From assembly GCF_902764455.1 (NCBI RefSeq), contig NZ_CACWVY010000015.1, forward strand, positions 20,504 through 84,503: 64,000 bases of DNA, written 5' to 3'. Under the pieces are notes generated by a model. The model saw nothing but the letters and a program-made list of their open reading frames with translations, ran no database searches and was not told where the DNA came from. Below are positions 46,041 through 53,713 of this stretch, one piece after another. Within the stretch, counting starts at the first letter, position 1. Each line of letters opens with the position of its first letter. The DNA comes from an uncultured Methanobrevibacter sp. GTDB taxonomy: Archaea > Methanobacteriota > Methanobacteria > Methanobacteriales > Methanobacteriaceae. A program made the translations under genes and the position numbers.

Positions 46041-46688
46041 ATGTATGCGATTATTATGGGAGGCGGCCGTGTAGGACTTGCACTTGCCAATATATTAATT
46101 GACAGCGGAGCAGACATTACTTTAGTTGAAAGTGATGAAGCATTATGTAATGATGTTGCATCAGACTTGGATGCTCTCGTTATTCATGGAAACGGAACAA
46201 ATTCAAAATTATTGGAAGAACTTGACATTGAAGATGCCGATTATTTCATAGCAACAACTGGGAACGATGAAGCTAATTTGCTTTCATGCATATTGGTTAG
46301 AAAATTTGATGTGCCTCACATTATTGCCCGTGTAAGTAACCCTGATCACGAGGAGGCATTTAAGGAAGTAGGAATCGACAAGGTAATCAGCCCAGAGATA
46401 AGTGCTGCAAGAGAATTGGCTCAGTATGTAATGAATCCTAATGTATCCACATTGACAACATTGGGTGAAGGTGACGCTGAAATTAAAGAGATGACAATAA
46501 CAAACGATAAGATTATCGGAAAACGATTTAAAGAAGTGTCTCCAACAAAAGATTACATTATAATTGCTACTTATCAGAATGGAAAATTTGTTATCCCTCA
46601 GCCTGACAACATTATTTCACGGGGAGAAAAAATTTCCATCGTAGTCAGAAGAGGAACCTTTAAGAAAGTTTCCAAAAAATTAGAATAA
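46041..46688 (+). CDS. trkA: TrkA, NAD-binding K+ uptake regulator
   Basis: 215 residues, SD gaggcga. YAIIMGGGRVGLALANILID is the Rossmann GxGxxG of an RCK domain, with ESDEALCNDV binding the ribose via its acidic residue. The TrkA-C domain follows from about 135 (EGDAEIKEMTI). It gates TrkH from the cytoplasm in response to nucleotides. Single-RCK form of about 220 residues, as in most archaea. Confidence 0.93.
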   Translation: MYAIIMGGGRVGLALANILIDSGADITLVESDEALCNDVASDLDALVIHGNGTNSKLLEELDIEDADYFIATTGNDEANLLSCILVRKFDVPHIIARVSNPDHEEAFKEVGIDKVISPEISAARELAQYVMNPNVSTLTTLGEGDAEIKEMTITNDKIIGKRFKEVSPTKDYIIIATYQNGKFVIPQPDNIISRGEKISIVVRRGTFKKVSKKLE

Positions 46689-46694
46689 AAAAAA

Positions 46695-47300
46695 TTATAA
46701 AAAGGAATAAGACAATTTCAAATGGTCTTTTCCATTATTTTCTACTATTGGACCATGGCCAGGGTAGATATTTTTAACATCCAATTTCAATAATTTTTCC
46801 ACACTATTTTTCATATCAGTGTAATCGCCGCCAATATCCATTCTGCCAACACCCCCACCGGCGAAAATGGTATCTCCGCTAATTAAGTTTTCACCATCCC
46901 ACAGACAGATTCCTCCACTGGTATGGCCAGGAGTATGGATAACTTTAAAACCCGATACTTCATCACCTTCCTCAAGTTCAATATCGACTCTGGAATTTCC
47001 TTCATCCCCAAAGGCAGACATGGAAGTTCCCAAAGTATCCTTGTTTCTCATTGAAACGGCATCCAATCTGTGAACTGCAATTTTGGCATTCGGGAAAAAA
47101 TGATTTCCTCCGATATGGTCAAAATGACAATGAGTATTAACAATAATTTCGATATCTTCAGGCTCAACACCATTTTCACGAAGTTTTGAAAACAAGTAAT
47201 CCTTATTAAGGCCTGCACCGGTATCAACCAAAGTATTTTTATCAATCAAGTAACAATTTGAATCATAATTATATCCTATAATAAAAACAATATCTGACAT
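46695..47300 (-). CDS. MBL-fold metallo-hydrolase
   Basis: 201 residues. Metal ligands of the beta-lactamase fold: NTHCHFDHIGG (HxHxDH), HTPGHTSGGIC, SGDTIFAGGGVGRMD and GHGPIVENN. It resembles glyoxalase II-type proteins, but in an archaeon without glutathione the thioester substrate is unknown. Convergent with trkA, 6 bases between stop codons. Confidence 0.88.
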   Translation of the reverse strand: MSDIVFIIGYNYDSNCYLIDKNTLVDTGAGLNKDYLFSKLRENGVEPEDIEIIVNTHCHFDHIGGNHFFPNAKIAVHRLDAVSMRNKDTLGTSMSAFGDEGNSRVDIELEEGDEVSGFKVIHTPGHTSGGICLWDGENLISGDTIFAGGGVGRMDIGGDYTDMKNSVEKLLKLDVKNIYPGHGPIVENNGKDHLKLSYSFL

Positions 47301-47358
47301 GAAAGATAATATAATTTAAAATGTTATAAAAGTTTTGAAAAAAAGTTTAATATAAAAA

Positions 47359-47506
47359 TGGGGTCACAGGGATTTGAACCCCGATCCTGGGATTTCTCTT
47401 GCCTCAGTACTCCAATTGTTCATCACAACGGATACTGTTCAGTTACGCGTATATTTCTTCAAAGACAACTGGAGTCCCAGATGATGCCAGGTTACACCAT
47501 AACCCC
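47359..47506 (-). tRNA. tRNA-Trp (CCA) with 75-nt intron
   Basis: Exon 1 is 47469-47506 and exon 2 is 47359-47393. The acceptor stem GGGGTTA pairs with TGACCCC (one G-U), the T-arm has TTCAAAT, and the anticodon stem TGGGA/TCCCA encloses CT-CCA-GA. The intron (47394-47468) lies after position 37, the canonical archaeal place, and must be removed by the BHB endonuclease. The CCA end is not encoded. The minus strand promoter would lie beyond 47506. Confidence 0.92.
47394..47468 (-). ncRNA. Box C/D guide RNA within the tRNA-Trp intron
   Basis: The intron contains box C' TGATGA (47420-47425), box D CTGA (47404-47407), box D' CTGA (47439-47442), and a degenerate box C TGAAGA (47456-47461). The 12-nt guide before box D pairs over 11 bp (one G-U) with ACTCCAGTTGT of the pre-tRNA, and the D+5 rule selects C34, the first anticodon base. 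Such a guide in the tRNA-Trp intron is known from other Euryarchaeota (Haloferax, Pyrococcus). I find no target for the D' guide. Confidence 0.8.
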
Positions 47507-47543
47507 ACATATAACATATTTAATGATATATAAAGATTACCAT

Positions 47544-47954
47544 TTATTCGAATTTCATCTGTTTATCAATACCTGCTATTTCATCAATTTCCAAACCTTT
47601 TTCCAAGGCATAATCCTTTTCAACTTTATAATTTCCATTTTTAGTACGTGGAGTCCTGCTAGGCTCCAAAAAAAGCCATTTGGTATATTTAAAACGAACT
47701 CCAATATAAGGCTTTGCCCCAAATATTTTTGAAAAATCACATAATGCTGAAATTTGAGCCTCTTCAATATAGACCTTATCTTTTGTAGTTGTTTTTACTT
47801 CAATAGCCAGATAAATCTTACCATTTCCAGCTACAACATCAGGAAGCGGATTTTTGGTAGCTCCCCCAGATGCAGGAGCTCTCATAGCTGCAAAATTCCT
47901 ATCCCATAATTTATGTACTAAATCCCTTTCTTCAGCCGAACCTTTTTTAGCCAT
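47544..47954 (-). CDS. hjc: Holliday junction resolvase Hjc
   Basis: 136 residues from the ATG at 47952-47954 (MAKKGSAEERDLVHKLWDRN). The archaeal Hjc core is present: E12 in the first helix, RAPASGGATKNPLPDVVA with the catalytic Asp, and YLAIEVKTTTKD with the ExK motif. It cuts four-way DNA junctions in recombination. Length is normal. It lies among tRNA genes, in the same orientation. Confidence 0.92.
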   Translation of the reverse strand: MAKKGSAEERDLVHKLWDRNFAAMRAPASGGATKNPLPDVVAGNGKIYLAIEVKTTTKDKVYIEEAQISALCDFSKIFGAKPYIGVRFKYTKWLFLEPSRTPRTKNGNYKVEKDYALEKGLEIDEIAGIDKQMKFE

Positions 47955-48014
47955 GTTAACACTCAAAATTTTATATAATACAATACTATTTTAAAAAACA
48001 ATATATAAAAAAGA

Positions 48015-48035
48015 TGCGAGAGCATTTGATAAGTA
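48015..48035. repeat. Copy 2 of a short dispersed intergenic sequence
   Basis: GAGAGCATTTGATAAGTAAT preceded by C matches 18398-18418 at 19 of 21 positions. It lies 24 bases past the 3' end of tRNA-His, and a T-tract (CTTTTTTATA) follows it on the minus strand. Confidence 0.4.
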
Positions 48036-48055
48036 ATATTAAAAAAAGATATATA

Positions 48056-48132
<77 letters not shown>

Positions 48133-48164
48133 ATAGATAAAACATATACAAAAAATTGTTAAAA

Positions 48165-48247
48165 TGCGGGAGCAGGGATTTGAACCCTGGTAGACCTGCG
48201 TCAACAGGTCCTAAGCCTGTCCCCTTTGGCCTCTCGGGCACCCCCGC
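48165..48247 (-). tRNA. tRNA-Leu (TAG)
   Basis: 83 nt with the long variable arm of class II tRNAs. Acceptor GCGGGGG pairs with CTCCCGC, anticodon loop CTTAGGA in stem ACAGG/CCTGT, T-loop TTCAAAT, A73. No encoded CCA. Confidence 0.93.
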
Positions 48248-48308
48248 TTAATAATAAAAAAAACAAAGGATACATAGAAACCATAAAAAATCTTAACAAA
48301 TTTTTAAA

Positions 48309-48383
48309 TGCTCCGGCCGGGATTTGAACCCGAGTCTTCGGCTCGAAAGGCCGAAATGATTGGCCGGACTACACCACCGGAGC
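48309..48383 (-). tRNA. tRNA-Glu (TTC)
   Basis: 75 nt. Acceptor GCTCCGG pairs with CCGGAGC, anticodon loop CTTTCGA in stem TCGGC/GCCGA, T-loop TTCAAAT, A73. Confidence 0.93.
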
Positions 48384-48412
48384 ATACGAACACAAATAAA
48401 TTTTAATTAACA

Positions 48413-48486
48413 TGGGCCCAATGGGCTTCGAACCCATGACCTTCCGGTTATGAGCCGGACGCTCTACCTGGCTAAGCTATGGGCCC
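48413..48486 (-). tRNA. tRNA with CAT anticodon (elongator Met or Ile2)
   Basis: 74 nt. Acceptor GGGCCCA pairs with TGGGCCC, anticodon loop CTCATAA in stem TCCGG/CCGGA, T-loop TTCGAAG. The anticodon stem lacks the three G-C pairs of initiators and position 1 is G, so it is not the initiator. Whether C34 is modified to read AUA (Ile) cannot be told from this sequence alone. Confidence 0.9.
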
Positions 48487-48493
48487 AGAAAAG

Positions 48494-48566
<73 letters not shown>

Positions 48567-48995
48567 ATATGACACCCATCTAACTTAACCAAATAAAACC
48601 CATGTTTAAAAATCAAAAGACTTTAAACAGTAATTATGATTATGATTTTAATAGTATATAAAGGTTTTGGTATTTCATGATTTTAACTAAAAATCAAACA
48701 AACCTATAAATTAAATTATATAAACTAATATATAAATTTTTAGGCATTGTAAAAATCATTATTTTAATTGAATTTGATTTAATCAATAACCAAATTCCAT
48801 TAAATTTAAAACTAAAAATTGAAACCAATGTAATTTTAAAAAAAATATAACTATTACCCCAATAACCCATTAAAAACATATTTATAATAGATTTAATATA
48901 ATATTTAAAAAAAAGAAATATGAAAACACCATTTAAATAATATTTTATATATTACCTATCTCCCACCAAAAATCATCAGCATTGGAGATAATTAA
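48567..48995. other. 429-bp AT-rich intergenic region
   Basis: No gene is visible; a short minus-strand open frame is low-complexity and without an SD. It separates the minus-strand tRNA array from the plus-strand R-M gene. It holds a minus-strand TATA box (48651-48664) and a plus-strand TTTTATATAT (48942-48951) with the SD ggaga at 48983-48987. I saw no duplicated tRNA 3' end that would mark an integration site. Confidence 0.6.
48651..48664 (-). promoter_or_regulatory. TATA box of the tRNA array
   Basis: Minus-strand CCTTTATATACTAT is a strong match to the methanogen stable-RNA promoter core (TTTATATA). The start site would be near 48632, about 65 bases before tRNA-Asn. Confidence 0.55.
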
Positions 48996-51143
48996 ATGAA
49001 ATTAAACCTCGACAAACTTCGAAAAGAAGCAATTGAATTTTGTAAACATGAAAGTGAAATTAAACATGACAAGTTAATTGGAATTAATGATGGTAAAAGT
49101 GTTGGAACTTATATTGAACATAAATTTGATGAATATCTCAAAAATAAATATGAAGTTACAATCGGATCAAGCGGAAAAGGAATTGATTTACCCGATGCCA
49201 ATATTAATACAGACATCAAAGTAACTTCTATAAAAAAACCCCAAAATTCATCACCCTTTAAAAATATCGAACAAAAAATTTATGGTTTAGGACATAATCT
49301 ACTTATATTTGTTTATGAAAAAATTGACGCAAATAATACATGTTATATTGATTTTAAACATTGTATATTTATTGAATCTGAAAAAAGTGGAGATTATAAC
49401 TTAACTAAAAAAATACGAGAATTAATTAATAATAATGCAAAAGAAAAAGAAATTTTAGAATTTTTAAAGAATTCAAATATTCCGTATGATAATGAATCAT
49501 TGAAAAATCTTGCAAGAAAGATCTTAACAAATCCTCCTAAACAAGGCTATTTAACAATTTCTAATGCATTTCAATGGAGATTGAAATATAATAATGTTCT
49601 AAATTTAGAACAAGACCCAGAGGGTATTTACACTTATGATGAATATGGTGGAAATGAATTAGAAGATTTTCAAACTCCTTTATTTTTAACAGAACAAATT
49701 TGTGAATATCTAAAAAATGATTTAAAAATATCTCCCAACATCATTATTGAACCCTCATGTGGAATTGGTAATTTTTTAAAAACCGCATCAAAAATATTCC
49801 CACACACAAAATTATATGGAATTGAAAATGACAAAAATAAGTTAGATAAAATTGATAAAAAAATCTCAAATCTTAAATTGATTAATGAAGACATATTTAC
49901 ATTTAAATGCAATAATATCAATGAAAATAAATCTTACTTAATTATCGGAAATCTCACACACTATTCAAAAAATAATTTATTGAATATTACTTCATTGAAC
50001 ATCCCCAAATATGCCTCTGATTTAAGAAAAAATAATTCAAAAAGATTTAATGCAAATAAGTTTTATAGTCAAGAACAGATTTTCTTAAAAATAATAGATG
50101 ACTTTAAAAATACACCCTCAACAATTGCATTTTTATGCCATATAACCACCTCAAGAAATATTTTTATACATTTAATTAGAAACAAAATTCCTTTCAGTTT
50201 TACCAAACAATTGAATATTGATTCAGATATTTTTAAAAGAAATTCTGATATCTGTTTATTTGTCATCCAATTTGAAAAACCAATAACAAACAATAAAACA
50301 TGTGAAGTTTCTGAAATTTCTAATCCTTCTAAAAAATCATATAGATTTGGTTTTATATCTGATAAATTTTATTCAAATATAGACAAAGTTCCAAAAATTG
50401 ATGGAAAATGCCCCATAGAATGGAAACAAGGAATAAAACATGATTGTGCTAAAATTATGGAGTTAAAATGTGAAAATAATCAATTAACAAATAAAAATAA
50501 TGAAAAAATTAATATAGAAAATACACTTATTTATCCATTACTAAAGAGTGGAGACCTTAAAAAACCTATAATAAATAAGACCTCAAAATACATTATTATC
50601 ACCCAACAACGAATAAAACAAGACACAGAATATATTAAAATTAAAGCACCTAAGACATGGCAATACTTAAACGACAATACAAGATATTTCGATAAAAGAA
50701 AAAGTGCAATTTATAAAAATAGCCCTAAATTTAGCATATTTGGTGTAGACGATTATTCTTTTAAAAGATATAAAGTCGCAACCCCTGGTTTTACTAAAAA
50801 CCCCATATTTACGCTTATTTACAGTGAAAAAGCAATGATGTTAGATGATGCTTCTTATTTTTTACCTTTTGACAATTATGATGAAGCATACATCACCATG
50901 TTAATTTTAAATAGCCAAATAGTGAAAGAATTCCTAAAAAATATTGCATTCCTTGATTCAAAAAGACCATATTCTAAAAAAATATTAAAACGCATTGACA
51001 TTAGCAAATGCCTAAAAATATTAATATTTGATGATTTGAAAAAAATTGAAGAAGAATTGGAGTTGAATAACTATTTAACAAATGAAAAATTCACTAAATA
51101 TAAAAATAAATATGAAAATATGAATAACTCCACCAATCATTAA
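48996..51143 (+). CDS. Fused type II restriction-modification enzyme (nuclease plus N6-adenine methyltransferase)
   Basis: 715 residues, clearly more AT-rich than its neighbours. Residues about 1-170 hold a PD-(D/E)XK nuclease: E41 in YIEHKF, then GIDLPDANINTDIKVTS with D64, D73 and K75, and QKIYGLGHNLLIFVY. The methyltransferase follows: QTPLFLTEQICEYL (about 226), motif I IIEPSCGIGNFL (about 250), and motif IV at about 318 reads GNLTHYS where GNPPW is expected. The end matches the target-recognition region of this family (FSIFGVDDYSFKRYKVATPG, MMLDDASYFLPFD, FLDSKRPYSKKILKRIDI). It would methylate and cut DNA as one polypeptide. Lying next to a tRNA array suggests lateral gain. Confidence 0.82.
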   Translation: MKLNLDKLRKEAIEFCKHESEIKHDKLIGINDGKSVGTYIEHKFDEYLKNKYEVTIGSSGKGIDLPDANINTDIKVTSIKKPQNSSPFKNIEQKIYGLGHNLLIFVYEKIDANNTCYIDFKHCIFIESEKSGDYNLTKKIRELINNNAKEKEILEFLKNSNIPYDNESLKNLARKILTNPPKQGYLTISNAFQWRLKYNNVLNLEQDPEGIYTYDEYGGNELEDFQTPLFLTEQICEYLKNDLKISPNIIIEPSCGIGNFLKTASKIFPHTKLYGIENDKNKLDKIDKKISNLKLINEDIFTFKCNNINENKSYLIIGNLTHYSKNNLLNITSLNIPKYASDLRKNNSKRFNANKFYSQEQIFLKIIDDFKNTPSTIAFLCHITTSRNIFIHLIRNKIPFSFTKQLNIDSDIFKRNSDICLFVIQFEKPITNNKTCEVSEISNPSKKSYRFGFISDKFYSNIDKVPKIDGKCPIEWKQGIKHDCAKIMELKCENNQLTNKNNEKINIENTLIYPLLKSGDLKKPIINKTSKYIIITQQRIKQDTEYIKIKAPKTWQYLNDNTRYFDKRKSAIYKNSPKFSIFGVDDYSFKRYKVATPGFTKNPIFTLIYSEKAMMLDDASYFLPFDNYDEAYITMLILNSQIVKEFLKNIAFLDSKRPYSKKILKRIDISKCLKILIFDDLKKIEEELELNNYLTNEKFTKYKNKYENMNNSTNH

Positions 51144-51169
51144 AATAGAGTCATTAAAAATAAAATCAG

Positions 51170-51177
51170 TATATAAA
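51170..51177 (+). promoter_or_regulatory. TATA box of radical SAM gene; leaderless start predicted
   Basis: TATATAAA is centred about 27 bases upstream of the ATG at 51201, and no SD is present between them. Transcription should begin at the A of the ATG or within a base or two. Confidence 0.55.
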
Positions 51178-51200
51178 CTTTAAAAGACATATATACAAAT

Positions 51201-52181
51201 ATGGATTCCAACATATTTGACTTGATAAAAAATGCCAATGAAACTACTTTAAAAAATCATGGAAATCTAATAACACTTGAAAGAGCAGTGTTTTTATCCT
51301 GGTGGTGTGATAAAGGAGATTGTGCTTTTTGCTACATGTCAACACAAAAGGATAAAATAAAAGATCCAAAAAAAGCCAGAAGAAACGTCAACAATATCTA
51401 TGCAGAAGCTGAAATGTGCAGCCGTCTTGATTGGAACATTGAATTTTTATCCGGAGGATACGAATCATTCACTACAAGTGAAATTAAAGAGATTGCCACT
51501 ACAATAAAAAATATTACTGGCGACGGAGTCTGGTTAAATACCGGAATTACTGATGAACTTGATGAATACGGATCCGAAATAAAAGGAATTACCGGTGCAG
51601 TTGAAGTAGCCAATCCGACAATACACGAAAAAGTCTGCCCTTCAAAAAAACTGGAAGACATAAGCAATATGCTGGATGTTGCCGGAGATTTAGGTTTTAA
51701 AAAAGCAATAACAATAATATTGGGGCTTGGAGAAACATTGGATGATGTCCAATACATCATTGACTATATTAAAGACCACAACATAGACCGAGTGATATTT
51801 TACTCATTGAATCCTCACAAAGAAACAGTCTATGCCAATTCCTCACAGCCTGCATCACTTTATTATGCTCAGGTCGTAGCTCAAATCAGACTGGCATTTC
51901 CTGATATTGAAATAATCTGCGGAACATGGATTGATAACCTGGCAAACATTGGAATTTTAATTTTAAGCGGCGCTAACGGAATCACAAAATTTCCTCTTTT
52001 TAAAATGTTTGCAACAAAATATGGAAAAAGAGTTGAAGAAGAGGTCAAATGGGCCGGAAGAGAACTTAAGGGAACATTTACAAATAAAGATATGTTAGGC
52101 CCTCAAAAAAGTGAAGTTTCACCGGAACTGGATAAATTCATCAAAAGATATGTGAAAGAATCCTTAAAAAATAAATATTAA
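51201..52181 (+). CDS. Radical SAM protein, BioB/HmdB-like, with CX4CX2C motif
   Basis: 326 residues. The cluster motif is C36-X4-C41-X2-C44 (WWCDKGDCAFCYM), one residue longer than the classic CX3CX2C. It is followed by the GGE-like FLSGGYES and by IILGLGETLDD, which fits an S-adenosylmethionine-binding TIM barrel. The N terminus (LIKNANETTLKNHGNLITLERAVFL) resembles biotin synthase and HmdB. There is no second cluster motif. The real reaction is unknown; a cofactor or methylation role is possible. Its neighbours (an R-M gene and a LicD gene) give no clue. Confidence 0.8.
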   Translation: MDSNIFDLIKNANETTLKNHGNLITLERAVFLSWWCDKGDCAFCYMSTQKDKIKDPKKARRNVNNIYAEAEMCSRLDWNIEFLSGGYESFTTSEIKEIATTIKNITGDGVWLNTGITDELDEYGSEIKGITGAVEVANPTIHEKVCPSKKLEDISNMLDVAGDLGFKKAITIILGLGETLDDVQYIIDYIKDHNIDRVIFYSLNPHKETVYANSSQPASLYYAQVVAQIRLAFPDIEIICGTWIDNLANIGILILSGANGITKFPLFKMFATKYGKRVEEEVKWAGRELKGTFTNKDMLGPQKSEVSPELDKFIKRYVKESLKNKY

Positions 52182-52225
52182 GTTTATAAAATAATTTATC
52201 TAATCAAATTAACATCTGTGAAAAA

Positions 52226-53563
52226 ATGTTATTCTACATACTAAAAGAAAAAGGAAATCTGAAAAAAGCATATAAAATGTATAAAGCTTCAAGAAAAATA
52301 AAACAGCAGGATCTGTTCAATCCGGATTTTTATTTGAAAAAATATCCCAATGTCAAAGAAGGCAGAATCAGTCCTCTGCATCATTATCTCTACCACGGAT
52401 ACAAGGAAGGAAAACAGCCTGGAAAACTATTTGACAACAACTACTATTTAAAACAGAACCCTGATGTTGAACAGTCCGGAGAAAACCCTCTCGTCCACTA
52501 CGTTTTATATGGAAAAAAGGAAGGCAGACACCCTCTTAAAACTGCAAATGACAAAGATGTTAAAAAATTAGAGAAAAAAATAGAAAAATATCATAAAGAA
52601 CTTAAAAACTCTAAAAAAGAGCTTAATAGAGCTAAAAGACAAATTGAGCACCTGCAGAAAAAATCATCCAACAATTTTTCAATTTTGGAAGCATACAATA
52701 AACTGTTTAACGATTTATATATTTTTCATGAAACAACTCCAAAAGGCACTTTAAAGGACATTCAGGAATTATGTATTGAACTTCTCCTGTTTTTTGATAT
52801 GATATGCGAAAAGTATGATATCAAATACTGGCTGGACTACGGTACACTTCTTGGACCTGTCCGCCATGGAGGTTTCCTTCCATGGGATGACGATATAGAT
52901 TTGGGAATGCTTAAAAATGATTTCGAGAGATTTGTAGAAGTCATGACAAAAGAAATCAAAGCAAACAACCTGGAAGACCGCATAATAATACGTGAAAAAA
53001 AGAAATATGACGAGACCGTAACCGGATTTATTCAGGTCATTTATAAGGGATCTCTCAAAAATGACCATATGCTTGCATGTCTTGACATTCTGCCATACGA
53101 ACATTTGGAAAACAGGGAAAACCTGCCTAAAGAGGAACTGAAAAATAAAATATCCGATCTGATTGAAGTGACAAAAGAAGAATTTTTAGAAAAGGAACTA
53201 TTCAAAAAATCCCCAATTGAAGCAAATGAAAAACTTAATGAAATTGTTGGAATAGTTCCCCATGAATCCGATTACATCATACCTTCTGCAGTTAATCTAA
53301 GGCCAAACCGAATCAGAATTTACAAGCATGAAGAAATGTTTCCTCTTCAAAGAATCCAATTTGAAAATCACAAGTTTTTAGCTGCAAACAAAGAAAAAGA
53401 ATACCTTAAGATGACATACGGAGAGGAGTTCATGAAAATGCCTAAAAAAATTAAGATACACGGCAGAATGCCTGCTCTTATTAACACCTATGAAGGCGAT
53501 TTGCATAAGCTATTCGTAGAAGAACTTGAAATAATGAGCAAAACAAATGAAAATTTCGAATAG
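52226..53563 (+). CDS. LicD-family phosphotransferase with glycan-associated repeats
   Basis: 445 residues. Two N-terminal copies of a module DxxFYLKxYPxV...NPLxHYxxYGxxEGxxP occur at about 33-68 and 72-105. A coiled coil (about 112-155) follows. The LicD domain begins near 200: YWLDYGTLLGPVRHGGFLPW followed by DDDIDLG, the Asp-rich catalytic motif. LicD proteins transfer phosphocholine or similar phospho-groups to surface polymers. No membrane span. Lies just before the gatB-polymer unit and in the same direction. Start chosen at the first ATG; no good SD is seen. Confidence 0.82.
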   Translation: MLFYILKEKGNLKKAYKMYKASRKIKQQDLFNPDFYLKKYPNVKEGRISPLHHYLYHGYKEGKQPGKLFDNNYYLKQNPDVEQSGENPLVHYVLYGKKEGRHPLKTANDKDVKKLEKKIEKYHKELKNSKKELNRAKRQIEHLQKKSSNNFSILEAYNKLFNDLYIFHETTPKGTLKDIQELCIELLLFFDMICEKYDIKYWLDYGTLLGPVRHGGFLPWDDDIDLGMLKNDFERFVEVMTKEIKANNLEDRIIIREKKKYDETVTGFIQVIYKGSLKNDHMLACLDILPYEHLENRENLPKEELKNKISDLIEVTKEEFLEKELFKKSPIEANEKLNEIVGIVPHESDYIIPSAVNLRPNRIRIYKHEEMFPLQRIQFENHKFLAANKEKEYLKMTYGEEFMKMPKKIKIHGRMPALINTYEGDLHKLFVEELEIMSKTNENFE

Positions 53564-53657
53564 TTAAGAGCCAACCTTCACCATAATGAAATTAAATTTT
53601 TTAAAAATATTTATATCATAACTAAAAAAAGTAAATTTTTGATAATATTTATAAGGT

Positions 53658-53669
53658 TATATAAACTAA
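53658..53669 (+). promoter_or_regulatory. TATA box of the gatB unit
   Basis: TTATATAAACTA predicts a start near 53688, which leaves a leader holding the strong SD ggagga at 53702-53707. Confidence 0.5.
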
Positions 53670-53713
53670 TATTATAATAATATAAAAAATTAGCTTATAC
53701 TGGAGGAATTACT

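Noticed and set aside
47358-47732. Protein gene spanning the tRNA-Trp locus
   Set aside because: The open frame runs through the tRNA exons and intron and into hjc antisense; the tRNA structure is complete.
48413-48486. Initiator tRNA-Met
   Set aside because: Position 1 is G and the anticodon stem lacks the three consecutive G-C pairs of initiators.
48694-48879. Small protein gene in the tRNA to R-M gap
   Set aside because: Low-complexity AT-rich frame without an SD or recognisable composition.
48567-51143. Integrated mobile element at the tRNA-Asn gene
   Set aside because: No integrase, no duplicated tRNA 3' end and no flanking direct repeat were found, so lateral gain of the R-M gene remains only a possibility.
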